A program made the translations under genes and the position numbers. The notes under the pieces were generated by a model, which was not told where the DNA came from, searched no databases, and worked only from the letters and a program-made list of their open reading frames with translations. Positions 1 to 11,600 of a DNA stretch of 64,000 nt are shown piece by piece. Source of the stretch: Thermoflavimicrobium daqui (GTDB taxonomy: Bacteria > Bacillota > Bacilli > Thermoactinomycetales > Thermoactinomycetaceae); contig NZ_KZ845668.1 in NCBI RefSeq assembly GCF_003313465.1, forward strand, positions 1 through 64,000, read 5' to 3'. Each line of letters begins with the position of its first letter. Within the stretch, counting starts at the first letter, position 1.

Positions 1-2508
1 TCGTCCTTCTCCCCATGGATTTGGAATAAATCGTTCCCGCTCTAATTCAGGACGATTCCAATAGCTTGCAAGCCCAGCTCCTCCTACATATAGCTCTCCC
101 CATACACCGATTGGGGCTAACTGGTTATACGAATCCAATACATAGGCTTGGACATGATGAATCGGTCGACCAATACTTGGATTTCCAAGACCAAAAGTTT
201 CACACTCTTCGCTTTCGACCTCTCCCGATGTGGAGACCACCGTATTCTCGGTGGGCCCATAGTTATTGACTAACCGGAATGGAATGTGTTTCGGGCGATA
301 TCGAGTGAGACGATCTCCTCCTGTCAGCATGACACGGAGTGGGGTTGCTTCTGACCAGTCTTCGGACAGCATTTCCATCGCTAATGGAGTAGGTACAAAT
401 GAAACGGTAATCCCCATTTCAGAAAACCACTTTTGAAGATGCGAAGGATTTGGTCGCGTCTCATCATCAACCACATGCAAACTGGCTCCTGTACACAATG
501 TCGCCCAAATCTCCCATGCTGACGCATCAAACGCAGGACCTGCAATCAGAGCACAGCGATCCTTTTCAGTTAAATCAAAGGCTTCTTTGTGCCATGTTAC
601 TAAGTTGGCTAGGGCCCGATGAGTTACGGTCACACCATTGGGTTTTCCTGTGGTTCCAGACGTATAAATGATATAAATGGGTGTTTCAGGTTGAATTTGT
701 GTCACCATTGTTTCTTTGGATTGCATATCAATGGTGTCTCGATCTTTTTCCACATGCAAGATAGGCAAATTCACATTTCCATCTATCTTGTTAAAACCAT
801 ATGAATCTACGATCACAGCAGTTGCTTGGGCATCTTCTGCAATCATACTAATGCGCTTTTTCGGATAATCAGGGTCAATCGGAACATAAGTTGCTCCAGC
901 TTGAATTACTCCGAGTAATGATACTACAAGATCGACTGAGCGACGCATACAAACCAAAACTCGGTCCCCATCTTTCGTTCCCAACTGACGAAGCACCCTA
1001 GCTATCTGGTTCGCCCGTTCCATCATCTCTTGATAGTTCAGTGCTTGTACCCCATCAGAAACTGCTAGTGCAGTTGACTGTTGGGTTGCTACCTGTTCAA
1101 TTATTTGATTTATACATATATTTCTATCCCCTTGACTTAGCTGACCCACTGAATGAGTTAATAGCCAATCTTTCTCCCATTCAGTAATTATGGGATATTG
1201 ATGAATGGGTTGGTTTGTATCTTTAATCACTTCGTCAACTAACTGTTTAAAATGATCATTCATCCGTTGAATGGTTTCTGTATCAAAAATATCACGATTA
1301 AATAAGAACATTCCTTCCAGCTCTTCATCGGATCTCCATATATGCAATTCGATATCAAATCGAGTCGTCATCAATTCCAATGCAAGTGCAGAGGTATGTA
1401 ATCCTTGCAACTGAAGGTATTGAAAAGGAGCATTTTGAAACGCAAAAACCACTTGAAATAACGGATTTTCTCCAAACTTTCGTTCAGGTTGTAGCACTTC
1501 AACCAATCGTTCAAATGGTAGGTCTTGATTTTGATAGGCTTCTCCTGTATTTACTCGTACCTGATCAAGAACCTCCGCAAACGTAGGATTGTCTTTAAGA
1601 TCAGCCCGAATCACCAACATATTAACAAAGAAGCCAATTAACCCTTCTAGTTCTGTACGCAAACGATTGGCAATCGGAGTTCCTACTGCTAAATCCTGTT
1701 GTTGAGAATACCTTTGCATCAAAATAAGAAAGATCGTTTGTAAGACCATATAAAGAGTAGCATCATACTTCCGCCCGATCTGTTCCAGCTCTAGTCTTAT
1801 ATCCTTAGGTAACCGAAAGGATAGTTTACCACCTTGAAATGATGGTATGTTCGGTCGTTTACGATCGGTTGGTAGCTGTAACATCGGAATATCTTTTAAC
1901 TTTCTAGTCCAATAGTTCACTTGTTTTTGAACTAAATCGCTTGTCAAATATTCTCGTTGCCATTCTGAATAATCCACATACTGAATCGGGAGTTCGAGAA
2001 GAGGAGATTCCTTCCCTACTGTATACGCAGCATAAAGAGCTTCGATCTCTGAATGAAGTACACCGATTGACCATGTATCAGAAATAATATGGTGGATGGA
2101 TAAAAGCAAGATATGCTCTTCTTGATCTATTTTTAACAATCTCACACGAAATAAAGGGCCTCGCTTTAAATCAAATGGTAACAATTGTTCCTCTTTGGCT
2201 AAAATATGTGCTATTTCCCGACGTTCCTTGATACTATTCCCACTGATCATTTCTACTTGAAGTGGTAAATCAATGGAATCCCAGACCACTTGGACTGGAC
2301 TTCCTTGGTCATCTTCAAATGTAGTACGTAACGTTTCATGTCTAGCAACGACTTCACGTATACTATCAAACAAGGATTTTACATCGAGTGCACCTTCAAT
2401 TAAGGTTGCACTACAAACGTTATAAGCTGGTGTACCTGGTTGAAGTTGCTCCAAAAACCAAATTCGCCTTTGAGCAAATGAGGCAGGAAACTTAAATGCT
2501 TCTTGCAT
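1..2508 (-). CDS. Non-ribosomal peptide synthetase, C-A(Leu) module, truncated by window edge (gene E)
   Basis: The ATG at 2508 follows GGAGG at a normal distance, and 836 codons stay open to base 1, so the C-terminal part lies outside the window. A condensation domain fills roughly residues 1-440, with the active-site motif HHIISDTWS near residue 140 (HHxxxD intact). An adenylation domain follows: A3 is YTSGTTGKPNG near 615, A4 FDASAWE near 662 and A5 NNYGPTEN near 746. Aligning to the GrsA pocket I read D-A-W-F-L-G-N-V-V, which matches the classical leucine code (established family knowledge; substrate inferred). It starts 17 nt after gene D, so it should take the polyketide from gene D's carrier and attach it to leucine. 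A carrier and a release domain are expected beyond base 1 but cannot be seen. Confidence 0.93.
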   Translation of the reverse strand, partial: MQEAFKFPASFAQRRIWFLEQLQPGTPAYNVCSATLIEGALDVKSLFDSIREVVARHETLRTTFEDDQGSPVQVVWDSIDLPLQVEMISGNSIKERREIAHILAKEEQLLPFDLKRGPLFRVRLLKIDQEEHILLLSIHHIISDTWSIGVLHSEIEALYAAYTVGKESPLLELPIQYVDYSEWQREYLTSDLVQKQVNYWTRKLKDIPMLQLPTDRKRPNIPSFQGGKLSFRLPKDIRLELEQIGRKYDATLYMVLQTIFLILMQRYSQQQDLAVGTPIANRLRTELEGLIGFFVNMLVIRADLKDNPTFAEVLDQVRVNTGEAYQNQDLPFERLVEVLQPERKFGENPLFQVVFAFQNAPFQYLQLQGLHTSALALELMTTRFDIELHIWRSDEELEGMFLFNRDIFDTETIQRMNDHFKQLVDEVIKDTNQPIHQYPIITEWEKDWLLTHSVGQLSQGDRNICINQIIEQVATQQSTALAVSDGVQALNYQEMMERANQIARVLRQLGTKDGDRVLVCMRRSVDLVVSLLGVIQAGATYVPIDPDYPKKRISMIAEDAQATAVIVDSYGFNKIDGNVNLPILHVEKDRDTIDMQSKETMVTQIQPETPIYIIYTSGTTGKPNGVTVTHRALANLVTWHKEAFDLTEKDRCALIAGPAFDASAWEIWATLCTGASLHVVDDETRPNPSHLQKWFSEMGITVSFVPTPLAMEMLSEDWSEATPLRVMLTGGDRLTRYRPKHIPFRLVNNYGPTENTVVSTSGEVESEECETFGLGNPSIGRPIHHVQAYVLDSYNQLAPIGVWGELYVGGAGLASYWNRPELERERFIPNPWGEGR

Positions 2509-2525
2509 AATTCTTCCTCCACTAC

Positions 2526-5500
2526 TCAGATTTTAGATGAACGATCATGATTAGAAGTTTGATGGTTTTTTGCTCTGTTGCGATTCACACGTTTGATAGG
2601 GCCTAGGCTCATATTGTCGCTGTTCTTCCCATCTTCTTGAAGTTGTTTAATCTTCTTAGCTATCTTTTGGACAGTCTGTGCTTTTAGCACGCTTCCCAAC
2701 TCCAAATGGACTTTAAATTCGTCACGTAGTCGCGACGTCAACCTTGTTGCTAAAAGAGAGTCACCTCCTATAGCAAAGAAATTGGTTTGTGGATCAATAA
2801 ACTTTCGCCCCAATAGTTCCGTAAAGTGTCGAGCAATTGATGACTCTACTGGTGACAAAAATATTTTCTGTTCCTCTTGAGATGTTGTCGAATCATCAGA
2901 GGCTACTATTTCACTCGTATCCTGTGACACTGGCAAATCTAATGAGGCAACGGCTTCTGGTTTAGTTTGACTGATATTCCGAGCAGTAGGATAGCTTAAC
3001 TCAGATGCCCAATATTTCCGGGATTCAAATGGATAAGTTGGGATCCGTATCTTTTGACATCCATATGGTTGGTCAAATTCAGTCCAATCAATATGAGCGC
3101 CCATTCTATAAAGTTGAGCAAGAGCATTAGCGATCGTAGGCCATACAGGTTGATCGCGCTCCATGGAAGGAATACCTATTGCATCCACATGTACATCACG
3201 AGCAAAACTAAGCAATGTTCGGTGGGGACCTATTTCAACAAAACATTCCACTTCTAGTTGCTTGAGTTTATTCATACCCTCGACAAACACGACTGGACGA
3301 ATCAAATGTTCTACCCAATAATCTACATTCATAATTAAATCGCTCTCCAAATCTCCGGTCATATTGCTTACATAAGGAACGGCTGGAGTATGATAAGTAA
3401 CGGATTCCGCTACCTTTCTGAAATCTTCTAGTATAGGAGACATCAATGGTGAATGCGATGCATGTGATATTTCTAACTTCTTGGTTTGTATGCCTTCTTT
3501 TTCAAACTGTTCTACAATTTGTAGTACAGCCTCATTTTTCCCAGAGATAACGATTTGATCATAAGTGTTGACCACAGCAATAGAAACTTGATCACTATAT
3601 GGCTTCATCACTTCTGCTACTTGCTCTCGTGAAGCGGCGATCGAAACCATAGCTCCTTCTTTGGGTAGTCCTTGCATCAGTGAGCAGCGCGCTGCTACAA
3701 GACGAAGCGCATCCTCAAGCGAAAACACTCCTGCTGCCCAAGCTGCAGCATATTCTCCTACACTGTGCCCTGCTACGACATCAGGTGTAATACCCCATGA
3801 TTTCCAAAGTTCTGTCAGTGCAACCTGTAAAACAAATTGGGCAGGGGCAGCATTACCAATTTCATGAATTTGTGATCCCAACTCTTCTGAAAGTAAGAGC
3901 GAAACAATCGAACTTCCTAAGAGAGGATCTAGGATTTTAGCACACCGATCTACCATCTTCTTAAAGACAGGGTGCGTTTGATATAACTCTTTACCCATTG
4001 CTGGAAATTGACTTCCTTGCCCTGAATACAAAAATGCAACCTTGGGACGATGATCTTGTTGATGAACTTGACTCATGAGCTCATCCGCACGATCATCTCC
4101 TTTCGCCATACTTTCTAGAAGAGGAATGATTTCTTTATGCGAAGAGCCTACAACAGCGGACCGATATGATAAATGAACACGTCCCGTATTTGTGGTATGA
4201 GCTACATCCTTAATATGAACTGCTGGGGATTCTTTCAAAAACTCTGCGAGTTCAGCTGCTTTCTTCAGAAGAGTTGTTTTTGAGTGTCCCGATAGTGTCA
4301 ATAGATGACAAGGTCGTATTCTCTCTACTTGGGGTGAATTTACCCGCTCTGGAGCTTCCTCTAATACCAGATGGACATTTGTACCACTCATCCCAAAGCT
4401 ACTCACTCCAGCAATTCTCGGTGTTTCTCCTTTTGTCCAAGGGATGGACTCTGTTGGAATCGCAAATCGAGAATGATCCAAATCAATTAATGGATTTAAC
4501 CGATGAAAATGCAAATTTTTGGGGATGACTTCATGCTGTAAAGCTAATACTGTCTTTATCAATCCTGCAATCCCAGCAGCAGCTTCAAGATGTCCAACAT
4601 TGGTCTTAACTGCTCCCAATATACATGGAACTTTAGAAGATACATCTTGATCAAAAACATTACGAAGAGCATCTACCTCAATCGGATCTCCAATAGCAGT
4701 ACCTGTTCCATGTGTCTCAACATAAGACACTTCAGCAGGGGATACTCGTGCATTGTTAAGAGCTGTACGTATTAACTGTGTTTGTGCGAGTACATTTGGA
4801 GCAGTGATTCCCATCGACCGTCCATCCTGATTCATAGCAGATCCACGAATCAGGGCTAAAATTCGATCGCCGTCCCTTCTCGCATCAGATAATCTCTTGA
4901 GTAAAACAACCCCACAGCCTTCACCACGCACAAACCCATCTGCTTGTTCATCAAAAGCTTTACAGCGACCATCTGCAGCCAAAGCTTTTGTCGCATCGAT
5001 CATTTGAGTTGTCTGATCAGAGACAAGCAGGTTTACACCAGCAGCCACAGCTAAATCACTCTCTCGTAAACGAAGACTTTGACAAGCAAGATGGACTGCT
5101 GATAATGAGGAAGAACATGCTGTATCGACTGCCAGACTCGGACCTTCAAAGCCAAATACATAAGATAAACGACCTGCTGCAAAACAATGCCCATTACCAG
5201 TGACTACCGCTGCTTGATTGGCTACATTGGGAGTTCGTAGTAATTCGTACAAATAATCTTGTGTTGAAATACCAATAAACACACCTGTTTTCGAACCGAA
5301 GAGACGATCTATTGCAAATCCCCCATCTTCAAATGCTTCCCAAGCCACATGTAATAGGAGCCGCTGCTGTGGATCTAAATAATTGGCTTCATCTGCTGTA
5401 ATCCCAAAAAGGTCTGCATCAAATTCATCAATCTTCTCAAGCCATCCAGCTTTGATCGATGTTTGTGATATAGCCAAGCGGCGAGAGCTTGGCATTTCAC

Positions 5501-5699
5501 AAACACAGTCGTGACCTTCATTTAGCAAATGAAAGTATTCATCAGGTGTATTGGCATTTCCCGGAAATCGGCATGCCATTCCCACAATAGCAATAGGCTC
5601 AGATCTTTGCGTTTCCAGTTCGATAATCCGTTTTTTTGCCTTTTGTAATGATTCAAGCGCTAGAGCTGCTGGTGAACGTGCATCTGCCCTTTGTGTCAT
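2526..5699 (-). CDS. Type I polyketide synthase, KS-AT-ACP module (gene D)
   Basis: 1057 residues. The N-terminal ~30 residues form a charged coiled-coil helix typical of a docking domain. The KS is complete: TACSSS near 191, HGTGT, and NVGH. The AT has GQGSQ, GHSVG (Ser near 646) and HASH where malonyl enzymes usually have HAFH, so the extender is probably malonyl-CoA but not certain. The carrier near 980 reads IGGDSLL, a peptidyl-carrier-like form common before condensation domains. No KR, DH or ER is present, so the module should leave a beta-keto group. The ATG overlaps the stop of gene C by 4 nt (ATGA), with GGAGG upstream, indicating translational coupling. The C-terminal tail is basic and low in complexity. 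It acts between gene C and the leucine module. Confidence 0.95.
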   Translation of the reverse strand: MTQRADARSPAALALESLQKAKKRIIELETQRSEPIAIVGMACRFPGNANTPDEYFHLLNEGHDCVCEMPSSRRLAISQTSIKAGWLEKIDEFDADLFGITADEANYLDPQQRLLLHVAWEAFEDGGFAIDRLFGSKTGVFIGISTQDYLYELLRTPNVANQAAVVTGNGHCFAAGRLSYVFGFEGPSLAVDTACSSSLSAVHLACQSLRLRESDLAVAAGVNLLVSDQTTQMIDATKALAADGRCKAFDEQADGFVRGEGCGVVLLKRLSDARRDGDRILALIRGSAMNQDGRSMGITAPNVLAQTQLIRTALNNARVSPAEVSYVETHGTGTAIGDPIEVDALRNVFDQDVSSKVPCILGAVKTNVGHLEAAAGIAGLIKTVLALQHEVIPKNLHFHRLNPLIDLDHSRFAIPTESIPWTKGETPRIAGVSSFGMSGTNVHLVLEEAPERVNSPQVERIRPCHLLTLSGHSKTTLLKKAAELAEFLKESPAVHIKDVAHTTNTGRVHLSYRSAVVGSSHKEIIPLLESMAKGDDRADELMSQVHQQDHRPKVAFLYSGQGSQFPAMGKELYQTHPVFKKMVDRCAKILDPLLGSSIVSLLLSEELGSQIHEIGNAAPAQFVLQVALTELWKSWGITPDVVAGHSVGEYAAAWAAGVFSLEDALRLVAARCSLMQGLPKEGAMVSIAASREQVAEVMKPYSDQVSIAVVNTYDQIVISGKNEAVLQIVEQFEKEGIQTKKLEISHASHSPLMSPILEDFRKVAESVTYHTPAVPYVSNMTGDLESDLIMNVDYWVEHLIRPVVFVEGMNKLKQLEVECFVEIGPHRTLLSFARDVHVDAIGIPSMERDQPVWPTIANALAQLYRMGAHIDWTEFDQPYGCQKIRIPTYPFESRKYWASELSYPTARNISQTKPEAVASLDLPVSQDTSEIVASDDSTTSQEEQKIFLSPVESSIARHFTELLGRKFIDPQTNFFAIGGDSLLATRLTSRLRDEFKVHLELGSVLKAQTVQKIAKKIKQLQEDGKNSDNMSLGPIKRVNRNRAKNHQTSNHDRSSKI

Positions 5700-8600
5700 G
5701 ATAGTAGATCCTCCATTTCTGCAATTTCCTTTAAAAGCAGTGTATTCATTTCATGATCGGATTCTGGATCTAATGAATCATTACTATTCTTCTTTTGTTC
5801 TGTAGCATCTGATTTATGCAACTTGTCAAAATCCAATTGATCCAGTAAATAATCTGAAAGACGGTCAAGATCAGGATAAGCCCAAACAAGGGTTGCAGGT
5901 AATTGAAGCTGAAATGCTTTTTCAATTTCTTTACGAAATTCCAAAGCCATCATCGAGGTTAAACCGTAAGAGTTCAATGGTTCATTGATCCGCAAACTCG
6001 ATGGATCATCCAATTGGAGAATTTGGGCTAATTGTCCTTGCAAGTGATTACATAGTACTCGTTTACGGCTGCGTGGGGCAGAGCCACGTAGTTCATCCCA
6101 TATCGGATCTAAGGAAGTCCCCGTCTTTATGAGATTAGAATTTACAGTCATCTCTTTCGCATGAGACAGATTTTCTACCATCTGTTGTCTCCTGAGAGAT
6201 ACACTTGTCCATCTAGCAAGCAGCACACCTTTTTCATTATAGAAAGAAACATGGGCTTGTACTTCTTCCTCTGAAACAACTTGGGTCGAAAGATGCATCC
6301 AAGTACATGCAGATAGGGAATGAGCTATTTTCACTTCTTGGATAGAAGAAGGTATATATATATTTCCTGTTGTCTTATGCATACTAGCCTGTAACATCAA
6401 AACTAGAAAAGCAGACTCTGATATATTTAGTTCTTCTTTATTACTAATGGAGTCATTTCGATCATGTAAGGAATCCAAATATACAAGACATTCATGATCC
6501 CCCCACACTGCCTGCTTTATCCGGTACGGATTTCCTTCACTCTTGATTCCCATTGCCTGAATCCGCTGATAAAAGACCTCTGCCTCTTCCAGATTTGAAT
6601 TTGAGTCCTGTTGATCCAGTCTAGTTAGCTCTTCTTCACTGAATGATTGGACTATGGATATAGCGGAACCATGCTGTTCCCAGTTAATCCCTTTCTCAGA
6701 TATTTGAGCACTTCTTACTTGAACAATATTCTCTACTTCATTTTGTTTAACTTGTATCTGTAAGATTTGTTGCTGGTCTTCCTGTAAAACGATGGGAGCT
6801 TCAAAACGTAAGTCTTTAATGACAACTGAATCCTGTTTAAACACATCTTGACTAGCATGAATGATTGCTTGAAGTATCCATGCCTCTTTTAACCGTCTAA
6901 CCTTATTGATCTGATAAGTACCCACGCCCCTTTTCCATTCAGATGTGGTTGTTAAATTCCATAATGTTGTATCAGGTTGATCAGGAAGTAAAACTTTTTG
7001 CCCCCATAATAGTTCATCATCGAATTGGACGATTGAAGCTGATGGCAAGGCTTCTTCCAGCCAATAATGATCTCGATCAAAGGGATAGGATGGAAGAGAA
7101 ACCACTTGCTTTTTCTCAGACCAAAAATCCGAAAAATGGATAGGATAGCCTAATGTAAACAAAGCTCCTACTGTGACCATCCAATCCTTCATAGAACGAA
7201 TCGAACCCTGTGTTAAAAATGGAGAAAGTAATGGGTTTGCACTGATCTCGATCCAATTCGTAAAGTCTTCATGAGTGAACATATCAATAGACTGCATCGG
7301 ATCATTTGTTGATTCAAGACTTTCTATCCATTTCATATCTAGGTTTATCTTCTTATCATGACTGGAGTATAAAGGAATGGTTTCGTCATTTACCTTAAGA
7401 GTGGATAACAACCCCTGTATTTTTTCCTTGGAGATCTCCCCTTTTTGATACTGACCCCAGCTATAGATCATCCGAACGGAGTCTTCAAGGGAGAGTATCC
7501 CTGCAGCATATGCAGCTGTTATTTCTCCATCACCACTTCCGACAATCGCATCAGGCTGAATACCATATGACCGGATCATCTCTATCCATCCAGCTTGAAT
7601 AGCAAATTGAGCTACTTTTTGGATCTCCAAAGGTATCTCTTTAGAAGGTACAGATAAAGCTTGTAAAATGGAGCCACTCTGTAGTTGATCACTTATTTGC
7701 TCACAGGTACGGATCATATCTCGGAAGTACGGACTCATATCAAAAAGTGACTGTACTACAGATAGATCTACGCTATTCAACTGTGGAAGTATCCAACAAA
7801 GCTTCCTTGATGAATTCACACTATTAACCAAAACCCTAGGATGAGAGTCGCCATTCACATAGGCTTGTAGTGCCTCTATCCACTCTCCATAATTTTCTCC
7901 CACTACTACTAGTCGATGATCAAAATGACTTCTTCTTAAAGCAGCAGTATAAGCAATATCTTGGAATCTAACTTCTTCCTTCTGTTTGGAACCCAAAAAG
8001 GGAATGAAAGCTTTAGCAAGTCTATGAAGCGATCGCTTTGTCTTCGCAGATAAAATTAACGGCAAATGGCGTACTTCTTCTTTTTGTGAAGAAACCGCTA
8101 CCCGTGGTGGTTCCTCGACGATCAGGTGGGCATTAGTACCACTTAATCCAAGAGCAGTTACACCAGCCCGACGTGGTTTACTTCCTTGTTGCCAAGGAAT
8201 CGACTCGGTAACTACACGAATAGGTATCTCATCCCAAGGTACAAGTGTATTAGGCTCTTCAAAGTGAAGAGAAGACGGAATCCTCCCGAATTTAAAGGAA
8301 AGTAACACCTTCAGTAAACTTGCGGCACCAGCGGCTGCGCCAATATGACCGATATTGGTTTTAACAGAACCAATATAAAGTGGATTCTCTTGGGTTTTTG
8401 CTGAGGCAAATGTTTCAGCAAGTGCTTGAACTTCCATTGCATCACCCATCGAGGTTCCTGAGCCATGCGTTTCAATATAATCAATCTCTTGAGCTGAAAA
8501 AGGAACCGATTGTAAAACTTTCTGGATTAACTCTTGTTGAGCCACTCCATTCGGTGAAGTAAGACCATGACTCCGTCCATCCTGATTCACGGAACTTCCT

Positions 8601-11600
8601 CGTATCACACCCCATATATGATCACCTGACTCTACAGCATCCGATAACCTTTTTAATACAAATACTCCACAACCTTCACTTAACACAATACCGTCAGCCT
8701 GCTCATCAAAAGCTTTACATCTTCCTGCAGATGAAAGACCACCTAAACGGCTAAATTCTACATGCAAATCTGGTGAAAGCATTAAAGTAACCGCTCCTGC
8801 TAATGCCGTAGAACACTCACCTGCTCTTAAAGACTGACAAGCCAAATGAATCGCTACTAAAGTTGAAGAGCATGCTGTATCCAGAGTCATACTTGGTCCT
8901 TTGCTTCCAAGCCAATATGATAGACGACCTGATGCAATACTTGGTGCAATCCCCGTTAACAACGTACCATCTAATCGTCTTTGGTCACTGGTTCCCAAAC
9001 GTTCATAATCATGTGACATCATTCCAACAAAGATACCCGTATCTGAATTGGTTAACTCTTCATAAGTAAATCCTGCATTCTCCAAAGCTTCCCATGCAAC
9101 TTCCATCAAAATCCTTTGTTGGGGATCGATATTTTTGGCTTCTCTTGGTGAAATACCAAAGAATTGTGGATCGAATTGGTCAATATTATGCAAGAATCCA
9201 CCATGCCGGGTGACCATCTTTCCTGATGCTTGAGGATCAGCATCATACCATTTCTCTATATCCCATCGTTCTAGAGGAATCTCTTCAATCGCTTCCTTAC
9301 CCTCTGATAAAAGTGTCCAGAAAGCATGCGGATCAGCTACATCTCCTGGAAATCGACATCCGACTCCGACAATGGCAATGGGTTCTTCTGAATATATACG
9401 AGATGTCTCCACGGAGGATTTTGTGATATTCTCATCCTTTAAATCAATGACTTCCTCAAGGAGATACTTGGTTAAAGAATGGACAGTTGGATAGTTAAAC
9501 ACGATTGTAGCAGGTACAGCTTTACCCAATAGTGAACGAAATGCATTACGTAGCTCTAAAGCCATCAGTGAATCTAAACCAAATTCTCTAAAAGGACGAT
9601 CAGGTTCTACTTCTGATGCAGAATAACGCCGTAAAACTTTCGCTACCTCTGCTTGAACAGCCGTGCGTAATAGGGTAAATCGTTCCTTCGCGGCAAGGGA
9701 CTGAAGTCGATGGAGAAACGCTTCAGCCTGCTCATCTCGCAAATCTACTTTCACAGGGGCAAAGTCACGAAGTAAGCCAATGGAATGTGCCTGTTCAGTC
9801 GACTGGCGAAAACGCATTTGATCAAATTTAAATAAAGCTAGTTCTGGATGATCATTCAATTCTAGTGCTCTACCAAGCAAAGCAAAGCCTTCATCCATTG
9901 ATAAAGCTCCAAAACCCATCGCCTCGAATTTTTCTCGAAATCCTTGCTCTAGCGTTCCACCTAATCCATCTCCTGCCCAAAGACCCCAATTTAAGCTTTG
10001 ACAAGGCTTCCCAAGGCTTTGCCGCCAATAAGCAAATCCATCAAGAAAAGCATTGGCACAAGCATAATTTGATTGCCCTGCACCCCCAAGTAATGATGCT
10101 GTAGAGGAATAATTAATAAAGAATTGTGGCTCTATATGCTCTTTTTCTAGTGCTAGATGCAAATTCCACGCTCCTTGTACCTTCGGAGCAAACACTTTTC
10201 TAAAGCGTTCTTCATTCTGTTCAAGAAGGATTCCATCATCCAAAGTTCCCGCAGCATGAATAATACCAGCTAACTGAATCTCTTCATTTTTCAATGTGGA
10301 CAAGAGTTTAAAAACCTGTTCCTGAATACTGACATCGATTTGTGCAATTCGAACCTCTACTCCTTGATTCTGTAGCTTTTGAATCATCCTTTGCGATACT
10401 TCATTCGGTTGATTCCTTCCTACTAAAACCAAAGAGCGAACCCCTTTTTCTTTCACTAACCACTCCGCTGTTCTTAATCCAAGGAATCCCAAACCACCTG
10501 TGATTAATACTGTTCCTTGTATTTTCTCCAGAGTAGAGGAAAGTTGAGGATCTTTGTCTATGATGCGTGCTAATCGAGCTACCAAACGGTCTGGACCACG
10601 AAGTGCAATTTGTCTCTCGTCCGTAAGCACTCCTAGCTCTTTCATTAGCGCATAAGCAGATTGCTTTATTTCCCAAGTAGGATCTAAATCAATCATTTTA
10701 AAATCAAGCTCGGGGTACTCACGCATAACTACACGCCCCAATCCCCAAAGCCCTGATTGTGCACAATAAATCGATTTGCTCTTTTCAATTGATTGGGCTC
10801 CAGTAGTCACAAGCACAATCCGTTTGGTATTACCTGTTTTCGAACGAATCAATCCCTTGAATACTTCGAGTAACATCTGTGATTGACTTAAAGCGATTTG
10901 ATCAAGATGGTTGTATTCCGAACTCTTCCCAAAATGACATATGATTCCTGAGATAGATTCATTATTTTCTATTGATTGAACCCATTTTTCTATCTCATCC
11001 ATCTTAGGGAATGAATGAATATTTATTTTGCAGTTTGAAGTTGACCAAACATCTAGGATCTCTTCTTTGTCATGATATTGATCTGTTAACATCAGCCAGT
11101 GCCCATCGAGTGGTTGTGATGAAGAGGAGAGCTTACGCCAAGAAGGTACAAATATAGCTTCGTCTAGCTCTCTGTCAGCCCCGCCCATTTTTAGGAATGC
11201 AGACTTTGGTGCTTCTTTCGCCGTAAATCGATCGATCTCCGCCAAAACCCTCCCCGTTTCATCAGCCAAAACAAAGTCACATGTCGTTGTTTCACCTAAT
11301 TCATCAATGCCACCTTGACCAAAACACCATACTGAGTTCGAGGCCTGACGTTTATACCGTAGTTCACCTACATAAAATGGCAAATGGGGTGGCTGATCCT
11401 TATTCACTTCATCCGGCCAGAAAGCCATAGCAACGCCAAAGCAGTTATCAATAAGTACTGGATGGAGTGGGCTGGATGCTTGTGTGATGGTAAATGAGCT
11501 GGATAGACGCGCTACTGCTTCTCTCTTTTCTCCTCTTAAATCATCCATCCAACGCCATTTTGGTCCCCATACAATATCCAGATCAGCAATCGTCTCGTAT

